Of a DNA stretch of 64,000 bases, positions 9,722 to 18,432 are shown piece by piece. Below the pieces are notes generated by a model. It saw only the letters and a program-made list of their open reading frames with translations, did no database searches and was not told where the DNA came from. Origin of the DNA: Streptomyces sp. Ru62 (lineage in GTDB: Bacteria; Actinomycetota; Actinomycetes; Streptomycetales; Streptomycetaceae). The position numbers and the translations under genes were made by a program. The stretch lies in NCBI RefSeq assembly GCF_002920615.1, contig NZ_PQSU01000034.1:1-64000 (forward strand). The letters run 5' to 3'. How positions within the stretch are numbered: position 1 is the first letter of the stretch; every line of letters begins with the position of its first letter.

Positions 9722-9759
9722 GACCGCCGGTCACTTCGCCTGTGACCGGCGGTCTTCTC
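9722..9759 (+). terminator. Rho-independent-like terminator
   Basis: Perfect 13-base inverted repeat (GACCGCCGGTCAC at 9722-9734 and its complement at 9742-9754) with a seven-base loop, followed by TTCTC. It lies 19 bases after the flavoprotein stop. Confidence 0.8.
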
Positions 9760-9797
9760 ACGTGAACGGAAACGTCACACGGAGGGGACACCCCGGC

Positions 9798-10007
9798 ATG
9801 AGCGAGAAGACCGTCAAGGGCCCGGCGAGCTACTTCCCGTCGATCGAGAAGAAGTACGGCCGCCCGGTCGGCGAGTGGCAGGAGCTGATCCGCTCCTCTC
9901 CGCTGACGAAGCACATGGAGCTGGTCGGCTGGCTCAAGTCCGAGCACGGTATGGGGCACGGGCATGCCAACGCGCTGGTGGCCGCCACCCTGGTCGCAGA
10001 GAGCTGA
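9798..10007 (+). CDS. DUF4287 protein
   Basis: A 69-residue protein of the DUF4287 type: MSEKTVKGPASYFPSIEKKY, then WQELIRSSPLTKHMELVGWL and GHANALVAATL at the end. The ATG at 9798 has GGAGG at 9781. The family is a small helical domain often found alone or fused to other DUFs; its biochemical role is not known to me. It stands between a terminator and a FUSC gene as a separate small unit. Confidence 0.8.
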   Translation: MSEKTVKGPASYFPSIEKKYGRPVGEWQELIRSSPLTKHMELVGWLKSEHGMGHGHANALVAATLVAES

Positions 10008-10070
10008 TCCGGGGCCGCGTGCGATGCTGGGTCGGAGATCGATTTCCGGCACGGGAGAGAGCGCGGCGGC

Positions 10071-12326
10071 GTGAGGGCAGTGGCACGGTCGGGACGGGTA
10101 CGGATGTGGGACCGGCTCGCGGCGTCGGATCCCGGACTGCTCCGCCTGACCGCCGGACTGCGCACGGTCACCGCGATCGCCCTCACCCTCGCCGTCCTCG
10201 CCGCGCTGCGCGTCCCGGTGCCCCAACTGGTCGCCGGGGCGATCGCGGCGATGGTCGCCACCTTCGCCATCCGGGAGAAGCAGCGCGCCCAGCAGGCCGT
10301 GACGCTGGCGGCCGGCCTGCCGGTGGCACTGGCCTCGGTGTCGCTGGGCGCGCTGCTCAACCAACGGGTCGTCGCCGGCGACCTGTTCTTCGTCGTCCTC
10401 ATCTTCTGCGCCGTCTACGGCCGCCGGTTCGGCGACCGGGGCACGGCACTGGGGCTGATCGGCTTCCAGGTCTACTTCCTGTCGCTGTTCGTGGGCGCGA
10501 CGGCGTCCGTGCTGCCCGCGCTGTACGGCGTCATCTGCGTGGCGTTCGCGTGCAGCGCCACCGCGCGGTTCGTGCTGCTGCCGCAGACCCCGGCGGGCAC
10601 CCTGGACCGGCTGCGGCGGGCCTTCCGCGCCCGGCTCGCCCAGCTCCTCGCCACCCAGGCCGCATTGCTGGACGCCGGTCCCGACGAGGCCGAGAAGGTG
10701 CTCGGGGACCTGCGCACCGGCACCGCGCGCCTGCACGAGACGGCGTTGCTGATCCAGGGCCGGCTGGAGGACGGCACCTCGGACCCGGCGGTGGCCCGGC
10801 TGCTCCAGCGACGGATCGCGGACGCGGAGATCGCCGCCGAGCGGCTCGGCCTGCTGCTGCTCACCGCGCGCAGCGCGCAGCGGACCGACACCCTCACCCT
10901 GCACCTGCCGGGCGCCCCGCTGCCCTCCGGCGGTGAGCTGCCGGTGCGGGACGAGGCGACGGCCGCGCTGCGCCGCGATCTGCAGGCCCTGCGGCTGCTG
11001 ATGCTGCGGCCGGCCGGGGAGGCGTCGGGGACGGCGCTCGCCCAGGTGCGCAACCGGCTGCTCGGCTACCGGGAGGAGGAGAACCTGCCCCCGGCCTCCC
11101 CGGCCGTGCAGGACGTCTTCCGCGGCCTCGGCGAGGCCGCGCGGGCCGCGCTGGGCCTGCGGGTCGCCCTGGACGGGCCGCAGGACGAGTCCGACGACAC
11201 CCCGGCGACCGCCCGGTCACGCGAGGAGCTGGACGCGGAGGACGCCGCGATCGAGATCAGCGAGGAGAACGAACCGGAGGAGCCGCGGCCGACCGGCCTG
11301 AAGCGGCCCACCACCCGGGCCGCCGTCCAGGTGGCCGTCGGCTCCTCGCTGGCCATCGCGGGCGGTGAGCTGCTGTCCACCCAGCGCTGGTACTGGGCGG
11401 TGCTGACCTGCTGGATCGTCTTCCTGAACACCTCCTCCACCGGCGAGATCCTGGTGAAGGGCTACCGGCGGCTGCTGGGCACGGTGCTCGGCGTGGTGGC
11501 CGGCATCGGGCTCGCCGCCCTGGTGGGACACCACACGTGGACGGCGTTCGCGCTGGTGCTGCTGTTCATCTTCGCGATGTTCTACACCGCGCCCCTGTCG
11601 TACACGCTGATGTCGTTCTTCGTGACGGCCATGCTGGGGCTGCTGTACACCTTGCTGCACACCTACAGCATGTCGGTGCTGGTGCTGCGGATCGAGGAGA
11701 CGGCGCTCGGCGCGGCCTGCGGGGTGATCGCGGCGGCCTTGGTGCTGCCGGTCCACACCGACCGCCGTACCAACGAGCTCCTGGTCGCGGTGCTGGACCG
11801 GCTCGCCGACGTCACCCGCGGCGCCGTCGACCAGCTCAGCGGTGGGGCGGGCGGCGACCTGGTGGAGCAGGCGCGCGAGCTGGACCAGGCGCTGGCCGAC
11901 CTGCGCGCGGCCACCCAGCCGCTCACGCATCCGATCACCCCGCTGCGCGCGCGCCGGAACACGGCGCGCTATGTCGTGGCGCTGCTGGAGACCTGCGCGT
12001 ACCACGGGCGGTCCCTCGCGGCCACGGCCGAACTGCTGCCGACGCACCCGTCGATCGCGGCGGACCCCCGGCTGCGCGGGGCGGGCGCACGGATCGTGCA
12101 CAACATCGAGGCGATCGCCGCACACGTCACGGACCCGAGGTCGCCCGCACAGATCGAAACCGGCCCCAGCATCGCGTCGCTGCTGGAGCCGGGCACCCTG
12201 CGCACCCCGCGCTACGGCCGTGTGACCGACCGCGTGCTGCGCCATCTGCAACGCCTGGACGAGGCCGTCTCCGGCCTCGCCCGGCCGCTCGGCCTGACCG
12301 GCGGACGGGCCCAGCCGCGGAAGTGA
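10071..12326 (+). CDS. FUSC-family membrane protein
   Basis: A 751-residue inner-membrane protein of the fusaric acid resistance/aromatic acid exporter type. Hydrophobic helices are grouped in two blocks: about residues 25-165 (for example LTLAVLAALRVPVP) and about 410-570 (RWYWAVLTCWIVFLNTSSTG, the FUSC signature block). Between them is a soluble region ending in a strongly acidic linker (EENEPEEPRP). A long cytoplasmic tail follows. GTG at 10071 is used; an ATG at 10104 in frame is the alternative. The substrate cannot be read from sequence. The stop lies in a small hairpin shared with the convergent sigma gene. Confidence 0.82.
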   Translation: MRAVARSGRVRMWDRLAASDPGLLRLTAGLRTVTAIALTLAVLAALRVPVPQLVAGAIAAMVATFAIREKQRAQQAVTLAAGLPVALASVSLGALLNQRVVAGDLFFVVLIFCAVYGRRFGDRGTALGLIGFQVYFLSLFVGATASVLPALYGVICVAFACSATARFVLLPQTPAGTLDRLRRAFRARLAQLLATQAALLDAGPDEAEKVLGDLRTGTARLHETALLIQGRLEDGTSDPAVARLLQRRIADAEIAAERLGLLLLTARSAQRTDTLTLHLPGAPLPSGGELPVRDEATAALRRDLQALRLLMLRPAGEASGTALAQVRNRLLGYREEENLPPASPAVQDVFRGLGEAARAALGLRVALDGPQDESDDTPATARSREELDAEDAAIEISEENEPEEPRPTGLKRPTTRAAVQVAVGSSLAIAGGELLSTQRWYWAVLTCWIVFLNTSSTGEILVKGYRRLLGTVLGVVAGIGLAALVGHHTWTAFALVLLFIFAMFYTAPLSYTLMSFFVTAMLGLLYTLLHTYSMSVLVLRIEETALGAACGVIAAALVLPVHTDRRTNELLVAVLDRLADVTRGAVDQLSGGAGGDLVEQARELDQALADLRAATQPLTHPITPLRARRNTARYVVALLETCAYHGRSLAATAELLPTHPSIAADPRLRGAGARIVHNIEAIAAHVTDPRSPAQIETGPSIASLLEPGTLRTPRYGRVTDRVLRHLQRLDEAVSGLARPLGLTGGRAQPRK

Positions 12327-12337
12327 GCGGCGCTCAC
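12323..12337. terminator. Short shared hairpin between convergent genes
   Basis: GTGAGC-GGC-GCTCAC, a perfect six-base inverted repeat that contains both the FUSC stop codon and the stop of the convergent sigma gene. It has no U-tract, so termination strength is doubtful. Confidence 0.4.
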
Positions 12338-13194
12338 CTCGGGTCGGCACCGGGACGGCGGCTGCCCAGCACCTCGTCGCGGACGCGGGCGCAGCTGCGG
12401 CTGATCAGCCGGGAGACGTGCATCTGGGAGATGCCGAGCCGGTCGGCGATGCGGCTCTGGGTCATGTCCTCGAAGAAGCGCATGTAGAGGATGGCCCGCT
12501 CGCGCTCGGGCAGTCGGCGCAGCCCCTCCTTGGCGGCCTCGCGGTCGACCACGACGTCGTAGGAGGTGTCCGTGGCACCGAGGGTGTCGGCGAGGCTGTA
12601 GCCGTCGTCGCCGCTGGAGAGTTCGGCGTCCAGCGACAGGGTGCTGAAGCTCTCCAGCGCCTCCATGCCGGCGGTGACGTCCTCCTCGCTGAGCCCGGTG
12701 TGGGCGGCGATGTCGGCGACGGTGGGTTCGGGGCTGCCGGGGTTCTGGGTGAGTTCCCGCCGGGCGACCCGCACCCGGTTGCGCAGTTCCTGCACCCGGC
12801 GCGGCACCCTGAGGGCCCACATCCGGTCACGGAAGTGCCGCTTGACCTCGCCGGTGATGGTCGGCACGGCGTAGCTCTCGAAGGCGCCGCGCGAGGGGTC
12901 GAAACGGTCGATGGCCTTTACCAGGCCCAGGGCCGCCACCTGGCGCAGGTCCTCGACGGACTCGCCCCGGTCGCGGAACCGGCCGGCGATCCGGTGGGCC
13001 ATGGGGAGCCAGGCGGTGACGAGTTCGTCGCGTACGGCGTTCCGCTCGGGTCCGTCCTCCAGTTCCGCCATCCGGACGAACAGCTCCGCGGTGTCCGGGG
13101 CGTCGTCATGGTTCCGCCGGGCGGGCGCCGCGGCGGCGGTGTCGCTGGTGGTGGCGGTCGCGCCGGGACGGCTTGTCGACATGTCGGTCAGCAT
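12334..13194 (-). CDS. RNA polymerase sigma factor, SigB/SigF type
   Basis: A 286-residue group 3 sigma factor of the stress/sporulation class. Region 2 is seen in AHRIAGRFRDRGESVEDLRQ and VKAIDRFDPSRGAFESYAVP; region 3 in DRMWALRVPRRVQELRNRVR; region 4 ends with the helix-turn-helix SRIADRLGISQMHVSRLISR. It directs RNA polymerase to alternative promoters, typically under control of an RsbW-like kinase. One candidate partner, an RsbW-like gene, lies just upstream on the same strand (13427-13861). ATG at 13194 has CAGGAG eight bases upstream. Assignment to a particular paralogue (SigB, SigF, SigL and so on) is not possible by eye. Confidence 0.9.
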   Translation of the reverse strand: MLTDMSTSRPGATATTSDTAAAAPARRNHDDAPDTAELFVRMAELEDGPERNAVRDELVTAWLPMAHRIAGRFRDRGESVEDLRQVAALGLVKAIDRFDPSRGAFESYAVPTITGEVKRHFRDRMWALRVPRRVQELRNRVRVARRELTQNPGSPEPTVADIAAHTGLSEEDVTAGMEALESFSTLSLDAELSSGDDGYSLADTLGATDTSYDVVVDREAAKEGLRRLPERERAILYMRFFEDMTQSRIADRLGISQMHVSRLISRSCARVRDEVLGSRRPGADPR

Positions 13195-13426
13195 GCGGAA
13201 TCGCTCCTGAACGGGGTTTCAGGGCACATGACCGGAACTGCGGTTCCGGGTCCTGGCCCGAACGGTGGTGTCAGGGTTCTCCGCGGGTGAGCCACCGGGC
13301 CGCCGGAAGGGGGCCCAGGCAGCGGGATCGTCCCCGCGGGGCAGGCGCCTCCGGTCCGAAGCACGAAATTCCGTCTGCCCCTCGCCCCCACGCGCAAACG
13401 CGGTGAGCGGAACTTCCCGGACCGCT

Positions 13427-13861
13427 TCAGCGCAGCGGTACGACGGCCGTGATGCACTTGCCGCCGCGAGGCAGCTCCGCGACCCGGATGTCCCGGGCCA
13501 GCCGGCACACGATGGGCCAGCCACGGCCGCCCGGGTGGGCGTGGCCGGGGTCGTCGTCGGCCGGATCGGTGACCGGGAGGTCGTCGCTGTTGTCGCTCAC
13601 CGAGACGCGGACGCCACCACCGTCGACGTCCACGTCGAAGCCGGTGATGCCGCCGCCGTGCAGCAAGGCGTTGGTGGTGAGTTCCGAAGTGACCAGCAGT
13701 GCGTCATCGACGGCCTCGGGCCGGCACGGCAGGGCGCGGGCCCGGCACCGCTCCGCCATGACGCGCTCCACCGTTCTGCGGGCCTCGGCCGGCCGGCACG
13801 GCACCCGGTCGTGCGTCTCCGGCACGGTCGCGAGGGAACTGGTCCGGTGCTTGTCGAGCAT
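13427..13861 (-). CDS. RsbW-like ATP-binding anti-sigma kinase
   Basis: A 144-residue GHKL ATPase domain. The N-box is LLVTSELTTNALLHGGG and the G-box region is GHAHPGGRGWPIV. In the RsbW/SpoIIAB family such proteins hold a sigma factor inactive or phosphorylate an STAS antagonist. The start ATG at 13861 is fixed by GGAGGAAGGG immediately upstream; the longer frame from a GTG at 13873 would place that site inside the gene. It is 232 bases upstream of, and on the same strand as, a SigB-type sigma gene, which makes a functional pair plausible but not proven. No antagonist gene is next to it. Confidence 0.8.
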   Translation of the reverse strand: MLDKHRTSSLATVPETHDRVPCRPAEARRTVERVMAERCRARALPCRPEAVDDALLVTSELTTNALLHGGGITGFDVDVDGGGVRVSVSDNSDDLPVTDPADDDPGHAHPGGRGWPIVCRLARDIRVAELPRGGKCITAVVPLR

Positions 13862-13992
13862 CCCTTCCTCCACTCCCTGAGCGGTGCCCGGATTGCAAGG
13901 TTCTTTCCCTCTTTCGGCTGACCCGTCAGAGCACTGTCAAACACCCTCGGTGCCCGTGTCATCACGGCGGACCGAGCGGGTACCCGGCGGAC

Positions 13993-14235
13993 ATGACCGA
14001 TGTGGTGGACGCGGACGAGTTGTTGCGGCGGATCCGGCGGGGCCAGGAGCGCGCGGCCGAGGAGGAACGGGCCTGGCGGGAGCGGGCGCAGAGCCTGACG
14101 GCGACGGATCCGGAGGGCGCGCGGGAGGCGGCGGACCGGGCCCGGGCGTTCGAGGCGGTGCTACGGGTGCTGGAGGAGATCGTCCGTCCGGGCGGGGGCC
14201 CGGTGCGGGCGGAAGGAGTGAAACAGGTCACCTGA
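13993..14235 (+). CDS. Small charged helical protein, function unknown
   Basis: An 80-residue protein, MTDVVDADELLRRIRRGQER at the start, that is almost entirely charged and probably a long helix or coiled coil (repeated E, R and A). I do not recognise a named family. The frame is open and has Streptomyces-like codon use; the start ATG at 13993 has GGCGGAC upstream, a weak ribosome site. A GGGTACCC palindrome lies at 13978-13985. It is transcribed away from the RsbW-like gene. It may be real, but a chance frame in GC-rich DNA is possible. Confidence 0.55.
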   Translation: MTDVVDADELLRRIRRGQERAAEEERAWRERAQSLTATDPEGAREAADRARAFEAVLRVLEEIVRPGGGPVRAEGVKQVT

Positions 14236-14283
14236 CCCGCTTCCGGTTACCCAAAAGTACGGCAGATGGTTTATGGTTCATCC

Positions 14284-14380
14284 ATAGCTGACGCGGGAGC
14301 GGCGCGGAAGCCGTTCTTCCCCGCTCCTTGTGTCACCGCATACGGCCCTGGCTGGTTTCCCCCGTCCAGCCAGGGCTTTT
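14284..14380 (+). ncRNA. Candidate small RNA or terminated leader
   Basis: A stretch without a gene holds two clean hairpins. The first has a seven-base outer stem (14296-14302 with 14321-14327), a CGC bulge and a five-base inner stem closed by a CCGTT loop. The second is a rho-independent terminator (14346-14375, then CTTTT). A TATGGT at 14272-14277 could be a -10 element. This would give a transcript of about 97 bases ending 130 bases before the cNMP-binding gene. The boundaries are inferred. Confidence 0.4.
14346..14380 (+). terminator. Rho-independent terminator
   Basis: Perfect ten-base inverted repeat CCCTGGCTGG / CCAGCCAGGG around a ten-base loop, followed by CTTTT. It is one of the most canonical terminators in the window and lies upstream of, not after, the cNMP-binding gene. 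Confidence 0.85.
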
Positions 14381-14511
14381 CGCTGCCCTGAGCGCGACAC
14401 GCGGACGGAGATCCGCCTCCCTCGACGTGCTCCGGGCGGTCACAGCGGCTGAAATGGGCTTGAGAGCACATCACCCGGACCGCGACCGCCGCCGGCGAGG
14501 AGCCATGCGCC

Positions 14512-14970
14512 ATGACCAAAGCGATCAAACTGCTGACCGCCCTCCCCCAGGCGCAGCGCGAGCGCCTGATGGAGCTGGCGAAGGAGGTGTCCTTCCCGGA
14601 GGACACCCACATCTTCGAGGCCGGCGGCACCGCCGACCGGTTCTGGGTGATCCGCTCGGGTGCGGTTCACCTGGACCAGCAGGTCACCTCGCGGCAGCGG
14701 GTGACCGTGGCCACGCTGGGCGCGGGCGACATGCTCGGCTGGTCCTGGCTCTTCCCGCCGTACCAGTGGGACTTCGGCGCGGTGGCCTTCAGCAACGTAC
14801 GCGCCTACGAGTTCGACGGGCCGTCGGTGCTCGGGCTGTGCGTGGAGGATCCACTGCTCGGGCTCTCGCTGGTGCGCACGGTGGCCGAGATCCTCGCCCA
14901 CCGGCTGGAGACGACCCGGGGAAAGCTGATGGAGCAGTACACGATGCGGCGGCGCAGCAGCCCTATCTAG
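14512..14970 (+). CDS. Stand-alone cyclic-nucleotide-binding (Crp-like) domain protein
   Basis: A 152-residue protein holding one cNMP-binding beta-roll: VSFPEDTHIFEAGGTADRFW, then VTVATLGAGDMLGWSWLFPP. After the roll comes one helix (LVRTVAEILAHRLETTRGKL) and then the end; there is no helix-turn-helix, so it is not a Crp-type DNA-binding protein. It may bind a nucleotide and act on a partner. The phosphate-binding RxA motif of true cAMP sites is not obvious, so ligand binding is unproven. The ATG at 14512 has GAGGAG at 14497. The gene follows a possible small RNA or attenuator. Confidence 0.82.
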   Translation: MTKAIKLLTALPQAQRERLMELAKEVSFPEDTHIFEAGGTADRFWVIRSGAVHLDQQVTSRQRVTVATLGAGDMLGWSWLFPPYQWDFGAVAFSNVRAYEFDGPSVLGLCVEDPLLGLSLVRTVAEILAHRLETTRGKLMEQYTMRRRSSPI

Positions 14971-15007
14971 GCCGCCGGGGTCGCCGGGTCCCGGGCGCGC
15001 CGGGCCC

Positions 15008-16327
15008 TCAGATGCGGTAGCGGCGCAGGGCCGGGACGGCGGCGGCCAGAGCCAGCATCACCACGACCACCAGGGCGCCGCCGCCCGCGACGGCGGCCCG
15101 CGGGCCGAACGCCGAACCGGCGGTGCCGTGCAGCACGTCGGCCAGGCGCGGACCGCCCGCGACGACCACCGTGAACACCCCCTGCATCCGGCCGCGCATC
15201 TCGTCGGTCGCGGCAGACAGCAGGATGGCGCCGCGGAACACCATCGAGACCATGTCGGCGACACCGGCCACGGCGAGGAAGGCCACGGCCACCCAGAGGT
15301 TCGCGCTCAGCCCGGACCCGGCGACGGCCGCGCCCCAGGCGACGACCGCCCCGATGACCATCCAGCCGTGCCGGCGGGCCCGCGAGAACACCCCGGAGAA
15401 CAGGCCGCCGAGCACCGCGCCGACCGGGATGCCGGCGAACAGCACACCGAGCGCGAGACCCTCGCCGTACGAGCCGTACGTGTGCGCGGCCAGTTCCGGG
15501 AACAGGGCACGGGGCATGCCGAACACCATGGCGACGATGTCGGCGAGGAAGGACAGCAGCAGCACCTTGTGCCGGGAGATGTAACGGAAGCCCGCCGCTA
15601 TCTCGCGCAGTCCGGCCCGGCGGGCGGTGGCACCGAGCGGCGGCAGCGCGGGCAGCCGGAAGACGGCCCACACCGTCACGCACAGGGCCAGCGCGTCGAT
15701 CAGATACAGCTCGGGCAGCCCGATGACCGGGATGAGCACACCGGCGAGCAGCGGACCGGCCACCAGGCCGGTCTGCATCACCGTCGAGCCGAGCGCGTTC
15801 GCGGCCGGCAGCTGCTCCGCGGGGACCAGGCGGGCTATGGAGGCCGTGCGGGCGGGCGAGTTGAGCCCGAAGAACGCCTGTTGCAGCGCGAGCAGGACCA
15901 TGAGGACGACGACCGAGTCCACACCGGTGACGGCCTGCGCCCAGAACAGCAGCGAGGTCACCGCGATACCGATGTTGGTGACCAGCAGCAGCTTGCGCCG
16001 GTCCACGGTGTCGGCAACCGCCCCGCCCCACAGCGCGAAGGCCACCATGGGCACGAGGCCCGCGAGGCTCGCGTAGCCGACCCAGGCCGAGGAGTGGGTG
16101 ATGTCGTAGATCTGCTTGGGTACGGCGACGGCGGTGAGCTGGCTGCCGACGGCGGTGACGACCGTCGACGACCACAGGCGCCGGTAGGCGGGGATGCGCA
16201 GCGGGCGGGTGTCCATCGCCCAGCGGCGCCAGCCGCGCCGGGGCGGGTCCTCGACCGCCGGCGCGTCGGTGTCGGACCGGCTCTCGGGCCGGTCGGCCTT
16301 GGTGCTGCTGCTCTCGCTGGTGTTCAC
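15008..16327 (-). CDS. MFS transporter, MDR/enterobactin-exporter type
   Basis: A membrane transporter of about 439 residues with twelve predicted helices. The N-terminal domain begins after RPLRIPAYRRLWSSTVVTAV; the conserved loop-2 motif appears as WGGAVADTVDRRKLLLV, and a second copy in the C-terminal half is degenerate. Proteins of this shape export drugs or siderophores by proton antiport; the substrate is not readable. The start is uncertain: an ATG at 16351 has a poor ribosome site, while the GTG at 16327 has AGGAC upstream and is preferred here. It converges on the cNMP-binding gene. Adjacent to it upstream is the LysE-type exporter on the same strand. Confidence 0.83.
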   Translation of the reverse strand: MNTSESSSTKADRPESRSDTDAPAVEDPPRRGWRRWAMDTRPLRIPAYRRLWSSTVVTAVGSQLTAVAVPKQIYDITHSSAWVGYASLAGLVPMVAFALWGGAVADTVDRRKLLLVTNIGIAVTSLLFWAQAVTGVDSVVVLMVLLALQQAFFGLNSPARTASIARLVPAEQLPAANALGSTVMQTGLVAGPLLAGVLIPVIGLPELYLIDALALCVTVWAVFRLPALPPLGATARRAGLREIAAGFRYISRHKVLLLSFLADIVAMVFGMPRALFPELAAHTYGSYGEGLALGVLFAGIPVGAVLGGLFSGVFSRARRHGWMVIGAVVAWGAAVAGSGLSANLWVAVAFLAVAGVADMVSMVFRGAILLSAATDEMRGRMQGVFTVVVAGGPRLADVLHGTAGSAFGPRAAVAGGGALVVVVMLALAAAVPALRRYRI

Positions 16328-16410
16328 GGATGTCCTGGTTGCTCGATACATCTTTTACTTCGAGAGCCTAACTGTCCCAGGAACTCCCCTGCGCGACGAA
16401 CCGGTTCGTC

Positions 16411-17025
16411 TCAGGATCCGGCCACCAGGGTCGCGCCGAGGACCAGCATGGTGAGGGCCACCAGGCCGTCCAGGAGCCGCCAGGCGCCGGGACGGGCCAG
16501 GAACCTGCCGAGCAGCCGGGCACCGAAGCCGAGCGCGGCGAACCAGCACAGGCTGGCGAGCGCGGCGCCGAGCCCGAACGTCCAGCGCAGCGGGCCCCGG
16601 TCGGCGGCCAGGGAGCCCAGCAGGAACACGGTGTCCAGGTAGACGTGCGGGTTCAGCCAGGTCATCGCCAGGCAGGTGAGCACGGCCCGGCGGCGCGAGC
16701 CGGCCGCCTCGCCCTCCGCGCGCAGTCCGGTGCCGGGCCTGAGCACCCGGCGGGCGGCCAGGGCGCCGTAGCAGAGCAGGAACACACCGCCGACGATCCC
16801 GATCGCCCGCAGCGCGCCGGGCCAGGCGACCACGACCGCGCCGACCCCACCGACGCCGAGCGCGATGAGCGCCGCGTCGGACAGGGCGCAGATGCCGACG
16901 ACGGCGAGGACGGCGTCCCGGCGCACCCCCTGCCGCAGGACGAAGGCGTTCTGGGCGCCGATGGCGACGATCAGGGAGAGGCCGGTGCCGAAGCCGGCGG
17001 CCGCGGCGGTCAGGGCGTGGTTCAT
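16411..17025 (-). CDS. LysE/ArgO-type basic amino acid exporter
   Basis: A 204-residue membrane protein with about six helices. The N-terminal signature GLSLIVAIGAQNAFVLRQG is characteristic of the LysE/ArgO exporters of lysine and arginine, as is MTWLNPHVYLDTVFLLG in the middle. Export protects the cell from excess basic amino acid taken up as peptides. The gene is divergent from an ArgP/LysG-type LysR regulator 69 bases away, exactly the arrangement of lysE-lysG in corynebacteria, so regulation by that protein with lysine or arginine as co-inducer is likely. Confidence 0.9.
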   Translation of the reverse strand: MNHALTAAAAGFGTGLSLIVAIGAQNAFVLRQGVRRDAVLAVVGICALSDAALIALGVGGVGAVVVAWPGALRAIGIVGGVFLLCYGALAARRVLRPGTGLRAEGEAAGSRRRAVLTCLAMTWLNPHVYLDTVFLLGSLAADRGPLRWTFGLGAALASLCWFAALGFGARLLGRFLARPGAWRLLDGLVALTMLVLGATLVAGS

Positions 17026-17094
17026 GCCGTCGACGCTAGGAAACTCCCGGTCACAAGTACAGCTAAAGATTTTTACGTACCATTAGCGCTCGTG
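17026..17094. promoter_or_regulatory. Divergent lysE/argP control region
   Basis: The 69 bases between the exporter and the LysR gene are much richer in A/T than the surroundings. They contain AAAGATTTTT and an imperfect dyad CTAA...TTAG (about 17062-17086), fitting a LysR-type operator and two back-to-back promoters. Confidence 0.5.
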
Positions 17095-17979
17095 ATGACC
17101 GATCTGCCTCTGGAACAGGTGCGGACGCTGCTGGCCGTGGTGGACGAGGGCACCTTCGACGCGGCCGCGGCGGCGCTGCACGTGACGCCGTCGGCGGTCA
17201 GCCAGCGGGTCAAGGCCCTCGAACAGCGCACCGGCCGGGTGCTGCTCCAGCGCAGCAAACCGGTACGGCCCACGGAGTCCGGCGCGGTGCTCGTGCGGTT
17301 CGCCCGGCAGCTCGCCCGGCTGGAGCGGGACGCCTGGGGAGAGCTGGGGCTGAACGGCACCGGGGAGCCGACACGGGTGTCGGTCGCGGTGAACGCGGAC
17401 TCGCTGGCGACCTGGTTCCTGCCGGCCCTGACCCGGGTGGCGGGCCTCTGCTACGAGCTGCACCGGGAGGACGAGGACCACACGGCGGCACTGCTGCGCG
17501 AGGGTTTGGTGATGGCGGCGGTGACCTCCTCGCCCGACCCGGTGCCCGGCTGCACGGTCCGTCCACTGGGCCGGATGCGCTATCTGCCGGTGGCCGCCCC
17601 CGAGTTCACCGCGGCCCACCTCGACGGGCGGCCCCTGCCGGAGGCGCTGTCCCGGGCGCCCGTCGTGGTCTTCGACCGCAAGGACGACTTCCAGGACGCC
17701 TTCGCCCGCCGGCTCGGCCGCGCGTCCGCCGGCCCGTTCCGGCACCACGTGCCCACCTCGGAGGGGTTCCTGGACGCGGTCGCCGCGGGGCTCGGCTGGG
17801 GCATGGTCCCGGAGGTGCAGGCCGGTCCGCTGCTCGACCGGGGGCGGCTGGTCGTGCTCGCCCCCGGCGAGTGGATGGACGTCAGGCTGTACTGGCAGCA
17901 GTGGAAGCTCGACTCGCCCGCACTGGCGTCCCTCGCCGAGGCGGTGACGACGACGGCATCGCACACGCTGCGCGGCTGA
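17095..17979 (+). CDS. LysR-family regulator, ArgP/LysG type
   Basis: A 294-residue LysR-type regulator. The helix-turn-helix is FDAAAAALHVTPSAVSQRVK near residues 20-40, where ArgP-like proteins carry the same SAVSQRVKALE core. The effector domain follows (from about residue 90). The ATG at 17095 directly follows a GTG at 17092; either could be used. ArgP family members sense lysine or arginine and activate an exporter; the LysE-type gene lies divergently next door. The C-terminal segment DVRLYWQQWKLDSPAL is typical of ArgP. Confidence 0.88.
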   Translation: MTDLPLEQVRTLLAVVDEGTFDAAAAALHVTPSAVSQRVKALEQRTGRVLLQRSKPVRPTESGAVLVRFARQLARLERDAWGELGLNGTGEPTRVSVAVNADSLATWFLPALTRVAGLCYELHREDEDHTAALLREGLVMAAVTSSPDPVPGCTVRPLGRMRYLPVAAPEFTAAHLDGRPLPEALSRAPVVVFDRKDDFQDAFARRLGRASAGPFRHHVPTSEGFLDAVAAGLGWGMVPEVQAGPLLDRGRLVVLAPGEWMDVRLYWQQWKLDSPALASLAEAVTTTASHTLRG

Positions 17980-18432
17980 CCACCGAAGCCCGACAGGACC
18001 GACGCACCGGCGCTGAAGGCCGGCGGGGCCGGTGCACCGGGCCGGTCCGGTTCTGGACTCCCGTCCCCTCTCCGTTGCCAGGCGGTCCGTCACCTCACCG
18101 GTGCCGGACGGGTGCTGACGGAGCAGCGTGGCCCCTCGGTGGCGGGGCGGGGCGGTCGGCTGGTTCGAACCCCTCTTCGGCGGTGCGCGGTCGGGTGGTC
18201 CGGTGGCCTCCGGTCCCCGCTGCCCGGCTTGTTGACCGCGTACGGTCCCGCCGGGCCGGCGCCGCCCGGGGCGACCGCCGCGCGTCCGTCACCCGATCTC
18301 CGCCCGTTGCGCCGTTTCACACCCTCCCGACCGGTCACCCGAGACCGGAGAACGCGTGCGGAACGCCTGCACGCCCCATGGGCGACGCACGCGACAGGCA
18401 CGGACGACTTCGATCCGAACCAGGAGATTCCG
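17980..18432. other. 453-base stretch without a gene
   Basis: No convincing coding frame. A GCACCGGC / GCCGGTGC dyad at 18004-18035, overlapping a 12-base palindrome CCGGTGCACCGG (18029-18040), may end the regulator transcript. The rest is GC-rich leader before the Wbl gene; a TTGACC at 18234 could be a -35 but I see no matching -10. Confidence 0.4.

Noticed and set aside
13978..13985. GGGTACCC as a SigB-type -10 for the RsbW-like gene at 13861
   Set aside because: On the minus strand the element 14 bases upstream is ACAT, not GNNT; on the plus strand no fitting -35 exists and it is only 8 bases from a start codon.
15128..16642. A 504-residue plus-strand frame
   Set aside because: Antisense to the MFS and LysE genes and with repetitive His/Gly/Arg composition.
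18169..18190. A GGTTCGAACCC sequence resembling a tRNA T-loop
   Set aside because: The flanking bases do not pair as a T stem, and no acceptor or anticodon arm fits on either strand.
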